From Lysobacterales bacterium (GTDB lineage: Bacteria > Pseudomonadota > Gammaproteobacteria > Xanthomonadales > SZUA-38): a stretch of 64,000 bases of DNA. The notes beneath the pieces were generated by a model. That model did not search any database, was not told where the DNA came from, and saw nothing but the letters and a program-made list of their open reading frames with translations. This document shows positions 52,944-63,527 of this stretch, piece after piece; positions within the stretch are counted from its first letter, which is position 1, and every line of letters begins with the position of its first letter. Where the stretch lies: positions 186,001 through 250,000 of the forward strand of contig JANQOZ010000103.1 of assembly GCA_028285525.1 (NCBI GenBank). Direction: 5' to 3'. The translations under genes were made by a program, and so were the position numbers.

Positions 52944-54038
52944 ATGGGCAACTTCACTCGACGCGGCGTATTGACGGCCGCGATCAGCGGCGCGGCCGCC
53001 GCTACCCTGACGGGCAATGTATGGTCTCGAACCACCCCGCCGCCGTCGTTGATCCGCCTGAGTTCCAACGAAAACCCCTATGGGCCGAGCCCGGCCGCAC
53101 TCAAGGCGGCGCGGGAAACGGCAGCTCGAGGCGCCTACTATTCCTGGGATTTGCGCACCGCATTTCGCGACGTTATTGCTGACGGTGAAGGCGTCGACCG
53201 CGGCAACGTGGTGATCAGCACGGGTTCCAACGAGGCGCTGTGCGCCGCCGCCGCCGCGTGGGGCAAGGAGGGCCACATCCTCGCGCCCTCCCTGACCTAT
53301 TCATCCCACCTGATGTATGCCCGTCGCTCAGGGGTTTCGGTGAAAACCCTGCCCCTGCGCTCAGACCTCGCTATCGACCTTGCGGCGATGGCCGACGCGG
53401 TGACCGACGACACGTCGCTGGTCTACGTCTGCAACCCCAATAATCCAACCGGCCTGCCGCTGGATGGCGCGGAGCTGCGCGAGTTCTGTCGCGAAGTGGG
53501 CAAGCGCGCGACTGTTCTCGTCGACGAGGCCTACAACGAACTGGCCGAGGATCCGTCCGCCGCCACGGTGATGGACCTGGTTAAGAACGATGAAAACGTG
53601 ATCGTGACCCGCACGTTCTCGAAGGTGTACGGGATGGCGGGAATGCGCATGGGCTACGCCATGGGGCGCAGCGACCTGATGGAGAAGCTGCGGTCATACG
53701 TGATGTCATGGCCCAGCGCGATCGCTTTGGCGGCGGGCATCGCCAGCTACGGCGACGATGAGTTTGTGGCGTTTTCCAGGAAACAGATCGACGACGGCCG
53801 CCAGATCGTCAATGACTGCTTTCGCCAGCACGGTCTCTCGCCGCTGCCGTCCAGCTCCAATTTCGTTTACGTCGACATCGGCCGCAGCGCCGCGGAGTTT
53901 GGCCGCCAGATGCAGAACTCAGGTGTTCAGATCGGCCGCGTCTTCGCGGGCTACCCCAATCATATCCGCGTCAGCATGGGTCGCTTGGAGGACCTGAGGG
54001 CCTTCAGCCGAATCTTTGGTGAGGTCTACACCGCCTGA
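52944..54038 (+). CDS. Tat-exported histidinol-phosphate aminotransferase-like protein
   Basis: A 364-residue class I/II PLP aminotransferase related to HisC. The PLP lysine is in TFSKVYGMAG, preceded by NPNNPTG and DEAYNEL. Unlike HisC it begins with a twin-arginine leader (TRRGVLTAAISGAAAATLTG), so it is predicted to be folded in the cytoplasm and moved to the periplasm. The frame is open from 52851, but the ATG at 52944 fits the leader. The substrate is unknown; several such exported homologues are seen in gammaproteobacteria. Confidence 0.85.
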   Translation: MGNFTRRGVLTAAISGAAAATLTGNVWSRTTPPPSLIRLSSNENPYGPSPAALKAARETAARGAYYSWDLRTAFRDVIADGEGVDRGNVVISTGSNEALCAAAAAWGKEGHILAPSLTYSSHLMYARRSGVSVKTLPLRSDLAIDLAAMADAVTDDTSLVYVCNPNNPTGLPLDGAELREFCREVGKRATVLVDEAYNELAEDPSAATVMDLVKNDENVIVTRTFSKVYGMAGMRMGYAMGRSDLMEKLRSYVMSWPSAIALAAGIASYGDDEFVAFSRKQIDDGRQIVNDCFRQHGLSPLPSSSNFVYVDIGRSAAEFGRQMQNSGVQIGRVFAGYPNHIRVSMGRLEDLRAFSRIFGEVYTA

Positions 54039-54056
54039 CTGAGCTGGCTCGGCCCC

Positions 54057-56496
<2,440 letters not shown>

Positions 56497-56674
56497 ACCC
56501 TTTGGTCCGCCAGAAGATTTTGTCTAACCAAAGATGCTAACCCTCATCCATGAACTGTTGATGAATCTCAGCGCACGCCGGCAGATTGAAATGAACCAAC
56601 GTCCTCAGCCGAAAGTTGCCCACGATACGGTGCCGGCTATAGCTTGCCGGGCCATTGCCCGCTAATTTAGCGAT

Positions 56675-56905
56675 ATGTATCTTCCGCCACCGAAGCCCCG
56701 ACCGACAAAAAGCTGCGATCGTTGCGGCCTGCGTTACCCGGCCGATCGGGACGCTTGCGTCCATTGTGCGGGCAAGTCCGGAGCCGAGCTGGCGCGCCTG
56801 CTGGTTCGAAAGCAGCAGGAGGCGCGAGGTTCCAGGGCTCTCGGCGTTGGCCTGCTGTGTGTCGCGGCGCTGCTGGCGCTGTTTCTCCTGGCGTGGTTGA
56901 TTTAA
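56675..56905 (+). CDS. Small zinc-ribbon membrane protein
   Basis: A 76-residue protein with a CDRCG and CVHC pair (a zinc ribbon) followed by a C-terminal transmembrane helix (ALGVGLLCVAALLALFLLAWLI). The coding frame runs from the ATG at 56675 and the sequence is not a shadow of another gene. The function is unknown; such tail-anchored zinc-ribbon proteins often assist protein complexes. It is flanked by the exported beta-helix protein (divergent) and a propeller protein (convergent). Confidence 0.72.
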   Translation: MYLPPPKPRPTKSCDRCGLRYPADRDACVHCAGKSGAELARLLVRKQQEARGSRALGVGLLCVAALLALFLLAWLI

Positions 56906-56927
56906 ACAGGGCCGGCGGACCTCGCAG

Positions 56928-58766
56928 TCAGGAGTCGGGAGCGGTCGACGCATAAGACCATGAAATCAGATCGAGATCGTCGCCCTCCATCACATCGCTG
57001 GCCGCGGCGACGATCGCTCGACGCGCGGCGTGGATGGCGACAACCTCATTTCGCCGAGGCAGCGTTGCGTAGACCAGGCCGGCGGCCGGATTGACCGCAA
57101 GATTGAGAGCGCCTGACGGCAGGGCAACTTCATCGCGTATTTCACCGCTTTCGGCCGACAGGATACTGATGGCGCTGCCGGCGAGCCGCGACACCCAAAG
57201 CTCGTTCACCGCAGGCAACAGGGCCACGGCAATGGGAAACCCACCGGCCACGTCGCGACACCAATCGAGTCTGAGATCGTCCAGCGCAATCCGGCAAACT
57301 TTCCCGTCCCCCGAATGACTCACCCACGCCCAGAGCCCGTCTGCGCTGAGCACCAACCCTTCGGCGCCAGCGCCGCTGGTCAAAGCCCGCAGACGGCCGT
57401 CGGACAGATGAATTCGGTGGATCTGACCCGTGTCCGGGTTGGTGGTAACCAGGCTATCGATCACTGGATGATAGACCACCTTGTGAACGCCTTTACCCAG
57501 GTCGAAGCGCCGTGACACCGCCGCGCCTTCCGCCGCGAGTTCCAGCACCTGGCCCTCAGCTTCACAGGTGACCCAGACGCGAGCTGCCTGGGCGTCCGCG
57601 GCCACGCCGTGCGGACGAGCGCACTCCGGCAGCGGGTGGAGGGTCCTTTCACCGGTAGCTAAGTCGACGCGAGTGAAGCCCTCGCTCGGACCGGAAAGAA
57701 ACGGCGGCCGCTTGGCCAACGGCTCCTGATGCGGTTTGGGATAGATACCCAGCAACGGCACGACGGCCCGGCGTCCGTCCTGACTTGCTGCCAGCTCGTG
57801 GGGGCCGGTGCCGACCGCAATTCGACGGCGTTCCACCAGCGTCAATGGGTCTAGCAGCACCAACTCACCGCTCGATCGAGCGATCACCGCCAGGGTCGGG
57901 CTCAGGGGCATCCAGTCTTCGGTTTGGGCCGCCAGGATGTCCACATCGCCGTCGCCTTTGCGAGAGCTGGCGTACAGCAGCGTCTGATCGTCCAGCCAGC
58001 GCGGCAGCAGGTCGCTGCCCCGGCTGTTGAGCTTAGACAGGGGCAACGCCGCAGTCCAACCATTGCCGGATCGTCGACTGAAGTACAGATCGCCGGGGAT
58101 ACTCAGGTTCTCCTCGCGACTCGACGCCTCGAAGATGAGGTAACTCCCGTCGGGACTGAGACCCAGATTCCACTCGCCCGTCGGGCTATTGACCGCCGGC
58201 CCCAGATTCTTGACCCGCCACCGAGCGTCGTCGCCGAGTCGCGCCTCATAGAGGTCACCCTGCCCCAGGCCGCCCTCTCGATCCGATGCAAAGAACAGCG
58301 TTCCGGAAGAATCAAAGACTGGACTGTATTCCCGGCCGAGACTATTGACCGGAGAGGGCAGCGGTGATGGCTCGGACCAACCGTTCCGCTCGCGCCGCGC
58401 ACACCAGATATCCGCATCGGTTCGATCCGGGACCCGGTCGACATGAGGTCTGTCCGAAACGAAACACATTCGGCCGGAGGCGAGATCAAAATACGGACTG
58501 GAGTCGTTAGCTGGCGGCCTCGCGAAGGCTGCCGGTTCGCTTCTGACGGTGCCGTCTGAGCCCCGGCTGATCCGAACGATGGTCGACTGACCAGCGGTAC
58601 CCCAGCGGCCCGTCTTGCGAGTAGCAAAAACGCCGAATTCGGTCACGATCGCGCCGTGTTCGACTTGGGGTGAGTTGACCAGCGAGAGCACTTCCTCAGG
58701 CGTAGGCGCCGCGAACGCAGTCGCGGCGACAGCAAACAAGCACGTCGCAACGCAAAGCCGAATCAT
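56928..58766 (-). CDS. Exported double beta-propeller protein (PD40 and YVTN-type)
   Basis: A 612-residue secreted protein from the ATG at 58766, which begins a signal peptide (MIRLCVATCLFAVAATAFA). The N-terminal half contains PD40/TolB-like repeats (SPYFDLASGRMCFVSDR, SPVFDSSGTLFFASDREGG, NLGLSPDGSYLIFEASS, LPRWLDDQTLLYASSRKG). The C-terminal half has YVTN/SMP-30-like repeats (VARVWVTCEAEGQVLEL-type, GLVLSADGLWAWVSHSGDG, NLAVNPAAGLVYATLP). Such propellers often bind ligands or act in envelope assembly; the specific role is unknown. Confidence 0.82.
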   Translation of the reverse strand: MIRLCVATCLFAVAATAFAAPTPEEVLSLVNSPQVEHGAIVTEFGVFATRKTGRWGTAGQSTIVRISRGSDGTVRSEPAAFARPPANDSSPYFDLASGRMCFVSDRPHVDRVPDRTDADIWCARRERNGWSEPSPLPSPVNSLGREYSPVFDSSGTLFFASDREGGLGQGDLYEARLGDDARWRVKNLGPAVNSPTGEWNLGLSPDGSYLIFEASSREENLSIPGDLYFSRRSGNGWTAALPLSKLNSRGSDLLPRWLDDQTLLYASSRKGDGDVDILAAQTEDWMPLSPTLAVIARSSGELVLLDPLTLVERRRIAVGTGPHELAASQDGRRAVVPLLGIYPKPHQEPLAKRPPFLSGPSEGFTRVDLATGERTLHPLPECARPHGVAADAQAARVWVTCEAEGQVLELAAEGAAVSRRFDLGKGVHKVVYHPVIDSLVTTNPDTGQIHRIHLSDGRLRALTSGAGAEGLVLSADGLWAWVSHSGDGKVCRIALDDLRLDWCRDVAGGFPIAVALLPAVNELWVSRLAGSAISILSAESGEIRDEVALPSGALNLAVNPAAGLVYATLPRRNEVVAIHAARRAIVAAASDVMEGDDLDLISWSYASTAPDS

Positions 58767-59248
58767 GGCAGCTCTCCCGGCATTGTGGATCAGGCTACAG
58801 CCCGTCGGGTCATGCGAACAACCCAAAAGCAGCAAACGGGTGGCATCGCCAACCTTTGAGCAGCTTCCGCCACCGCCGAACGGGCTTCTTCGTCACCAAT
58901 TCGGAGGGTATTCGCCAAGTAACGAAGGCTTTTTCGCGTTCTGGTTCTTACTCACTCCCTTCCAAGATGGCGTACAAAATTTGCCTTGGGAGCCTCACCC
59001 TGACGGCTAACCAGCTGATCGGTAATGCTTTTCTCTTAAACCAAGGTTTTTTCGAAGCAAAACACAGAAAAAAGCCGAAAACTATTTTTTGTAATTTTAT
59101 TTACAAATATGGTCCTCACGCCTAGGATGCACTCCGTGATGACGGTCGCGCTGGTGATCAATCAACGCCGCCGGAGTTTTTTTGAAACCGAAAAACACTT
59201 TCGGACTTTTTAGTCAGCAACCCGCTTCGGCGGAAAAGGAGTACGACC
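58767..59248. other. Long intergenic region with an AT-rich, palindrome-bearing promoter
   Basis: The 482 bases between the propeller gene and the acidic exported protein hold no convincing gene: a plus-strand frame of 89 codons at 58856 has no ribosome binding site or family match. The stretch 59040-59110 is unusually AT-rich (many A or T runs) and contains the inverted repeat at 59088-59107. The region therefore probably contains the promoters of both neighbours. Confidence 0.5.
59088..59107. promoter_or_regulatory. Perfect inverted repeat TTTGTAA-N6-TTACAAA, candidate operator
   Basis: A 20-base element with 7-base perfect arms (TTTGTAA at 59088-59094, TTACAAA at 59101-59107) separated by TTTTAT, 141 bases upstream of the acidic exported protein. 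TGTAAT/ATTACA-type arms are used by RpiR-family HexR regulators, and an RpiR gene lies about 2 kb downstream, but the spacing differs by one base and no link is proven. A low-GC tract in a high-GC genome also makes chance palindromes more likely. Confidence 0.35.
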
Positions 59249-60970
59249 ATGAAACGTTTGAATCGAATGTTCCCGTTAACCCCTATCGCCGCAGCAGTGG
59301 CCCTGGCGGGCTCTGCGTCAGCGCAGGTCAGCGTGACCAGCGACTTCACCGGCATCTGGGACCAGACCAATCAGGAGAGCCAGGGCTTTGTCCTGCAGAT
59401 CGTCGGCCAGCCCGACGGCTCTACCCAGGGCGTGGCCTACTGGTTCACCTACGACGACGCCGGCAACCCGCTTTGGGTCGTTGGCCAGGGGCCGGTCGCG
59501 GGCAACCAGATCAGCCTCGACTTCGTCAGCGTTGACGGCCCGCAGTTTTTGGAGTCAACCAACCCGAACGCGCGCAACGTCTCAGCGTTCGGATCCGGCA
59601 CCATGCAGTTTTCCAGCTGCGATGAGGCAACGGTCAACGTCAACCTCGATAACGCGATTACCGGCACAGGCTTAAGATCATTCACGGTGAGCCGCCTTTC
59701 GAAGGTGCTCAATCGAAATTGCTCCGGCGGCATCTCTGACAATTTCGTCAGCAGCACTCCGGCTCAGGAAATTGAAATCGATCTGCTGAGCACCGGCATT
59801 GCGCCTGGCGCCGGCGGCGAGGCAGAACTCGAAACGGGCCCGGGCTACGCGAGCTTCGAGGTAGAGGTCGACGGCCTCGCACCCGGCGAGTATGACCTGC
59901 TGGTTGGCGGAGAGCTGGTCGGGATCATTTTTGTCGAGCGTGAAAACGGCGACACCTACGGCGATATCGAGTTCGAAAGCCCAGCGGATGATGATGACCT
60001 GCTGCTGACCTTCGATCCTCAGGGCCAGGTGATCGAAATCGCGCAAAACGGCACCGTACTGCTCACGAGCAATCCTGTCCCGCAGACGCCGACCATCACC
60101 GTTGAAGAGGTGGACATCGACGTTGACCTCAACAACCTCGGCGTTTTCCCTCAGGCTGAAGGTGACGTGTCGTTCGAAATCAACGGCTCGCGGCGCGAGT
60201 TTGAAATTGAGGTCGAGGACCTCCCGCTTGGCGACTATCCGGTGCGTGTCGGCGGACAGCAGGTTGGCGTGCTGATGATGGAAGTCGATTCCGACGGTGA
60301 TCTGGAAGGTGAGCTGGAATTCGGCAACCCGGCGGACGATGACGAGATTCTTCTGACATTCGATCCGCGCGGTGAGCTCGTGGAAATCCTCGACGCCGCC
60401 GGTCCGGTCCTGTCCGTTCGGTTCCCGAATGAATCGGACAACAGCCCGGAGAATCGTTCTGAAGAGGACTCTGACGACTGGTCAGACGACAGCTCGAATG
60501 ACGGTTACGACGACGACTCAGACGACAGTTCAGATGACGACTACGATGACCGTTCGGATGACAGCTCCGATGACGACTACGATGACCGCTCAGATGACGA
60601 CTCGGATGACAGGTCGGACGACAGCTCAGACGACAGCTCGGACGACGGCAACGAGGAGCTCGACCTCTCCGCGGACTTTGTCAACACGGGAGCGAACCCC
60701 GACGCGGAAGGTGAATTCAGCTTCGAGATCGACGGCAACGAACGCGACGCCGAGCTGGAGCTCAGCGGTCTCGAGGACGGTAGCTACGAATTTGCGGTCG
60801 ACGGCGCCACCGTACTCACGGTAAGTGTTGAAGACGGAGAAGCTGAGGTGGACTTCGGCGACCCGGTGGACGAGGACGACGAGGTACTGCTGACCTTCGA
60901 CCCCCGTGGCCGGACGCTGAGCATCCGACAGGGCGGAACTGTCTTCCTGACGCTGAACTTCCCAAGCTAA
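59249..60970 (+). CDS. Acidic exported protein with three repeats and a Ser-Asp-rich linker
   Basis: A 573-residue secreted protein with a signal peptide (MKRLNRMFPLTPIAAAVALAGSASA) and an AAAAGGAG ribosome binding site. Order: a domain (about 30-160) with GIWDQTNQESQGF and WFTYDDAGNPLWVVGQG, like those at 2756 and 55099; then repeats of about 100 residues (174-276, 287-392, 470-573), each with VEVDGL or EVEDL, a VGG-V strand and a FDP-G-VEI ending. A spacer of mostly Ser and Asp (406-466; DNA 60464-60646) lies between repeats two and three, made of tandem SDD/DYDD units. Calcium binding is plausible. Function unknown; surface or matrix role inferred. Confidence 0.82.
   Translation: MKRLNRMFPLTPIAAAVALAGSASAQVSVTSDFTGIWDQTNQESQGFVLQIVGQPDGSTQGVAYWFTYDDAGNPLWVVGQGPVAGNQISLDFVSVDGPQFLESTNPNARNVSAFGSGTMQFSSCDEATVNVNLDNAITGTGLRSFTVSRLSKVLNRNCSGGISDNFVSSTPAQEIEIDLLSTGIAPGAGGEAELETGPGYASFEVEVDGLAPGEYDLLVGGELVGIIFVERENGDTYGDIEFESPADDDDLLLTFDPQGQVIEIAQNGTVLLTSNPVPQTPTITVEEVDIDVDLNNLGVFPQAEGDVSFEINGSRREFEIEVEDLPLGDYPVRVGGQQVGVLMMEVDSDGDLEGELEFGNPADDDEILLTFDPRGELVEILDAAGPVLSVRFPNESDNSPENRSEEDSDDWSDDSSNDGYDDDSDDSSDDDYDDRSDDSSDDDYDDRSDDDSDDRSDDSSDDSSDDGNEELDLSADFVNTGANPDAEGEFSFEIDGNERDAELELSGLEDGSYEFAVDGATVLTVSVEDGEAEVDFGDPVDEDDEVLLTFDPRGRTLSIRQGGTVFLTLNFPS
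60464..60646 (+). repeat. Coding tandem repeat of Ser-Asp units
   Basis: DNA encoding the Ser-Asp-rich spacer of the acidic exported protein, built from recurring units of about 30 bases such as GACGACTACGATGACCGTTC with the codons GAC/GAT and TCN/AGC. Such repeats vary in length by slippage or recombination, as with SD-repeat surface proteins. Confidence 0.75.
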
Positions 60971-60981
60971 CTCAACTAACG

Positions 60982-61016
60982 GCGCCGGTCGGTTATCACC
61001 GGCCGGCGCTTCTTTT
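60982..61016 (+). terminator. Intrinsic transcription terminator
   Basis: Eleven bases after the stop codon of the acidic exported protein, GCGCCGGTCGG (60982-60992) pairs with CCGGCCGGCGC (60999-61009) around a TTATCA loop, with one G-T wobble, followed by TTCTTTT. This is a standard rho-independent terminator for that gene, and would also insulate the downstream RpiR operon. Confidence 0.85.
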
Positions 61017-61161
61017 GCCGGCTTACACCAGTCAAACCCCCGTGCCGCCGCGCTCGCGGCCCCTGAAATCCTCTCCGGCATTCCGCCAAAACCTGAACTC
61101 ACTCGTAGCGCTAAAAGCTATTTCCTGAACGTGAATCCAATGTTTTCAGCATTTTTCTGTT

Positions 61162-61177
61162 TGAAATATATTTTTCA
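61162..61177. promoter_or_regulatory. Inverted repeat TGAAA-N6-TTTCA, candidate RpiR operator
   Basis: In the AT-rich leader 34 bases before the RpiR-family gene, TGAAA (61162-61166) and TTTCA (61173-61177) form a palindrome around TATATT, with TTGAA and TTCAA partly extending it. TGAAA/TTTCA arms are common in RpiR-type operators, so autoregulation of the regulator-transporter-peptidase operon is a reasonable inference. No mapping data exist. Confidence 0.4.
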
Positions 61178-61210
61178 TTCAAGTTAGAATATGAAAAAAA
61201 TGGAATCACT

Positions 61211-62089
61211 ATGGCGTCAAAACTCGACGACCCGGACCTAGATCTACGCGAACGCATCATCAACGCCGCGGGTGACCTGACACCCCAGCAGCGAGTGATC
61301 GGCGAATACATCCTGGCCCACCAGCAGGAGCTTCCCTTCCTGTCGGTGCCGGAACTCGCGCAGCGGACCGACACGTCCGACGCGACGGTCGTCCGCTTTT
61401 GCCAGCGCATCGGCTATACGGGCTACAGCGATCTGAAAATGGCCCTCGTTGACGGCCTTCGGGAAGGCCTGACCCCCGAGTCACCGCCGGCCCCGATGGG
61501 TGACTCCGAGCCAGAGAGCGTGCTTGCCGCCTTTGGACGTCTCGAACAACACAACATCGATCGCACGATTGAACAGATCGATGAGGCGAGCTTTCGGTCT
61601 GCAGCGGCGCGACTGTTTCGCGCCGACCATACCTACACATTCGGCATGGGCATCTCGGCGTATCTGGCAGAGTTCGCCACGTACCTGTTCACCGAACACG
61701 GGCTGCGCGCCACCAGTCTCGCTACGCGCTACACCTCGCCGCTGGAGCAGCTGGTCGTCTTACGGCCGACTGATCTGATCGTCGCGTTTTCCTTTCCGCC
61801 CTACTCAAAGCCGACGCTGCAGGTGCTGGCTGAAGCGCGGCGGCGCGGCATCCCCACGCTGGCGATCACCAACAGCCCGCTGGCGCCGGCCAGCGAAATG
61901 GCCAAGCAGTCGCTGGTGGTATCAAGCCACGGGATGATGCTGAGCAACGCAACGTCGTCGGTGAACGTCCTGCTCAATGCCCTCGTTGTGGAGATCGCTT
62001 CACGCCATCGAGGTGAAACGGTAGACGCCATCTCGGGCATCAACCGGATTTTTAGAGATCAGACGGACGCGGTTGACGATGTCGGCTGA
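61211..62089 (+). CDS. RpiR-family transcriptional regulator
   Basis: A 292-residue regulator with an N-terminal helix-turn-helix (SVPELAQRTDTSDATVVRFCQRIGY) and a C-terminal SIS sugar-isomerase-like ligand domain (TYTFGMGISAYLAEFATYLF, FSFPPYSKPTLQVLAEARRRG). RpiR proteins usually sense phosphosugars or amino-sugar derivatives. The ATG at 61211 lacks a strong ribosome binding site. Its 3' end overlaps the transporter gene by 11 bases, and the isoaspartyl dipeptidase follows, so the three form one operon. Confidence 0.93.
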   Translation: MASKLDDPDLDLRERIINAAGDLTPQQRVIGEYILAHQQELPFLSVPELAQRTDTSDATVVRFCQRIGYTGYSDLKMALVDGLREGLTPESPPAPMGDSEPESVLAAFGRLEQHNIDRTIEQIDEASFRSAAARLFRADHTYTFGMGISAYLAEFATYLFTEHGLRATSLATRYTSPLEQLVVLRPTDLIVAFSFPPYSKPTLQVLAEARRRGIPTLAITNSPLAPASEMAKQSLVVSSHGMMLSNATSSVNVLLNALVVEIASRHRGETVDAISGINRIFRDQTDAVDDVG

Positions 62090-63527
62090 CACGACAGCCC
62101 GTTCCACTCGGGAGATTCCCGATACCTATCTGATCATCGGCGGCATCGCCGTGCTGGTGTACCTGATGAGTTTTCTGCTCCCACCGGGGCAGTTTTCGAT
62201 GGTTGAAGTCATTCGCGACGGCACAGCCGTCGACGTCGTGGACCCCGAGAGCTATCGCTCGTCGGCCGCTGCCGGGCTGTCATTGTTTTCGACGGAGGAA
62301 AGCCCAGGCCTGTTTAACGCCGTCTTCGAAGGCCTGACCAGCGGCAGCCGCACGGGCGGCGCGGTCGGCATCATGGCGTTCATCCTGCTGACCGGTGGGG
62401 CCTTTGGCGTGGTCATGGCTACCGGCGCGTTCAGTCGTGCCGTGAACACCATCGTCGCTGGAGGCATCGGCTCCGGCGCCGGGCTCCTGGCTGCGTTGTT
62501 TGTCGCCTTCTCGCTGGGTGGCGCGGTCTTCGGCATGGGCGAAGAGGCGATTCCGTTTGTGTTGATGCTCATGCCGCTGCTGGGACGGCTTGGCTACGAC
62601 GGGGTCACCGTGGTGCTGGTGACCTACGTGGCGACGCAAATCGGTTTTGCCACATCGTGGATGAACCCATTCAGCGTCGCGATTGCCCAGGGCATCGCGC
62701 AGATCCCCATTCTCAGCGGCCTGCCGCTCCGGGTCGGCATGTGGTTCGTGTTTACCACGGTCGGAGTCGTGTTCACGCTGCGCTACGCAGGGCGATCGCG
62801 CCTGACGACAGCCGAAGGCGACGCCCAGCCGGCCGCGCCCGAAGCTCGGCTGTCATCGGGCGACTGGCTGATTCTGGCAGCCCTCGCGGCAACCATCGCC
62901 TGGATAATCGGCGGCGTTGTTTTCGGCGGGTATTACCTTCCAGAGATTGCCACCCAGTTTGTCATCCTCGGCGTTGCCGCGGGTGTTATCGGTACCTTCT
63001 TTGCGCTCGACAACATGTCTGCCAACAGCGCCGTAGCGGCGTTTCGTCAGGGCGCCAAAGACCTCCTTCCCGCGGCGCTGGTCGTGGGCTTCGCGCGAGG
63101 TATCGTCTACCTGATGGGGGGTGACGATCCCACGTCGCCCAGCATGCTCAACACCCTACTCCACTTCGCCAGCGCCAGCCTGGCCGGGCTGCCGGAGGTG
63201 CTCGCAGCCTGGTGCATGTATCTCGCCCAGAGCGTCTTCAACTTTTTTGTCACCTCCGGCTCCGGCCAGGCCGCCCTCACGATGCCGCTGATGGCCCCGC
63301 TTGCCGATCTGCTTGGCGTCAGCCGACAGGTTGCGGTGCTGGCCTTCCAGCTTGGCGATGGTTTGACCAATCTGCTGGTTCCGACATCCGCCGCTCTCAT
63401 GGGGTGCCTGGGCGCAGCAAAACTGGAATGGACCGCATGGGTCCGCGTCCTGCTGCCGCTGTTCCTCCTTTTGTTTGGCCTTGCTTCCACATTTGTCATC
63501 GCCGCGGTGATGACGGGGTATTCCTGA
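62079..63527 (+). CDS. YfcC/ArcD-like membrane transporter (DcuC-type anion permease family)
   Basis: A 482-residue transporter with many hydrophobic helices. It resembles the YfcC family: LLPPGQFSMVE after helix 1, the repeated helix pairs with FGMGEEAIPF and WMNPFSVAIAQGIAQ in the first half, and FVTSGSGQAALTMPLMAPLADLLG in the second. Family members are poorly defined and are proposed to carry amino acids, C4-dicarboxylates or peptides. The ATG at 62079 overlaps the RpiR gene; a TTG two codons earlier is possible. The isoaspartyl dipeptidase gene begins directly after its stop codon (TGA then ATG), which points to peptide or amino-acid import. Confidence 0.87.
   Translation: MSADTTARSTREIPDTYLIIGGIAVLVYLMSFLLPPGQFSMVEVIRDGTAVDVVDPESYRSSAAAGLSLFSTEESPGLFNAVFEGLTSGSRTGGAVGIMAFILLTGGAFGVVMATGAFSRAVNTIVAGGIGSGAGLLAALFVAFSLGGAVFGMGEEAIPFVLMLMPLLGRLGYDGVTVVLVTYVATQIGFATSWMNPFSVAIAQGIAQIPILSGLPLRVGMWFVFTTVGVVFTLRYAGRSRLTTAEGDAQPAAPEARLSSGDWLILAALAATIAWIIGGVVFGGYYLPEIATQFVILGVAAGVIGTFFALDNMSANSAVAAFRQGAKDLLPAALVVGFARGIVYLMGGDDPTSPSMLNTLLHFASASLAGLPEVLAAWCMYLAQSVFNFFVTSGSGQAALTMPLMAPLADLLGVSRQVAVLAFQLGDGLTNLLVPTSAALMGCLGAAKLEWTAWVRVLLPLFLLLFGLASTFVIAAVMTGYS

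Noticed and set aside
58856-59125. 89-codon plus-strand frame in the long intergenic region
   Set aside because: No ribosome binding site, Phe/Lys-rich AT-driven composition at its end, and no recognisable domain; more likely promoter DNA.
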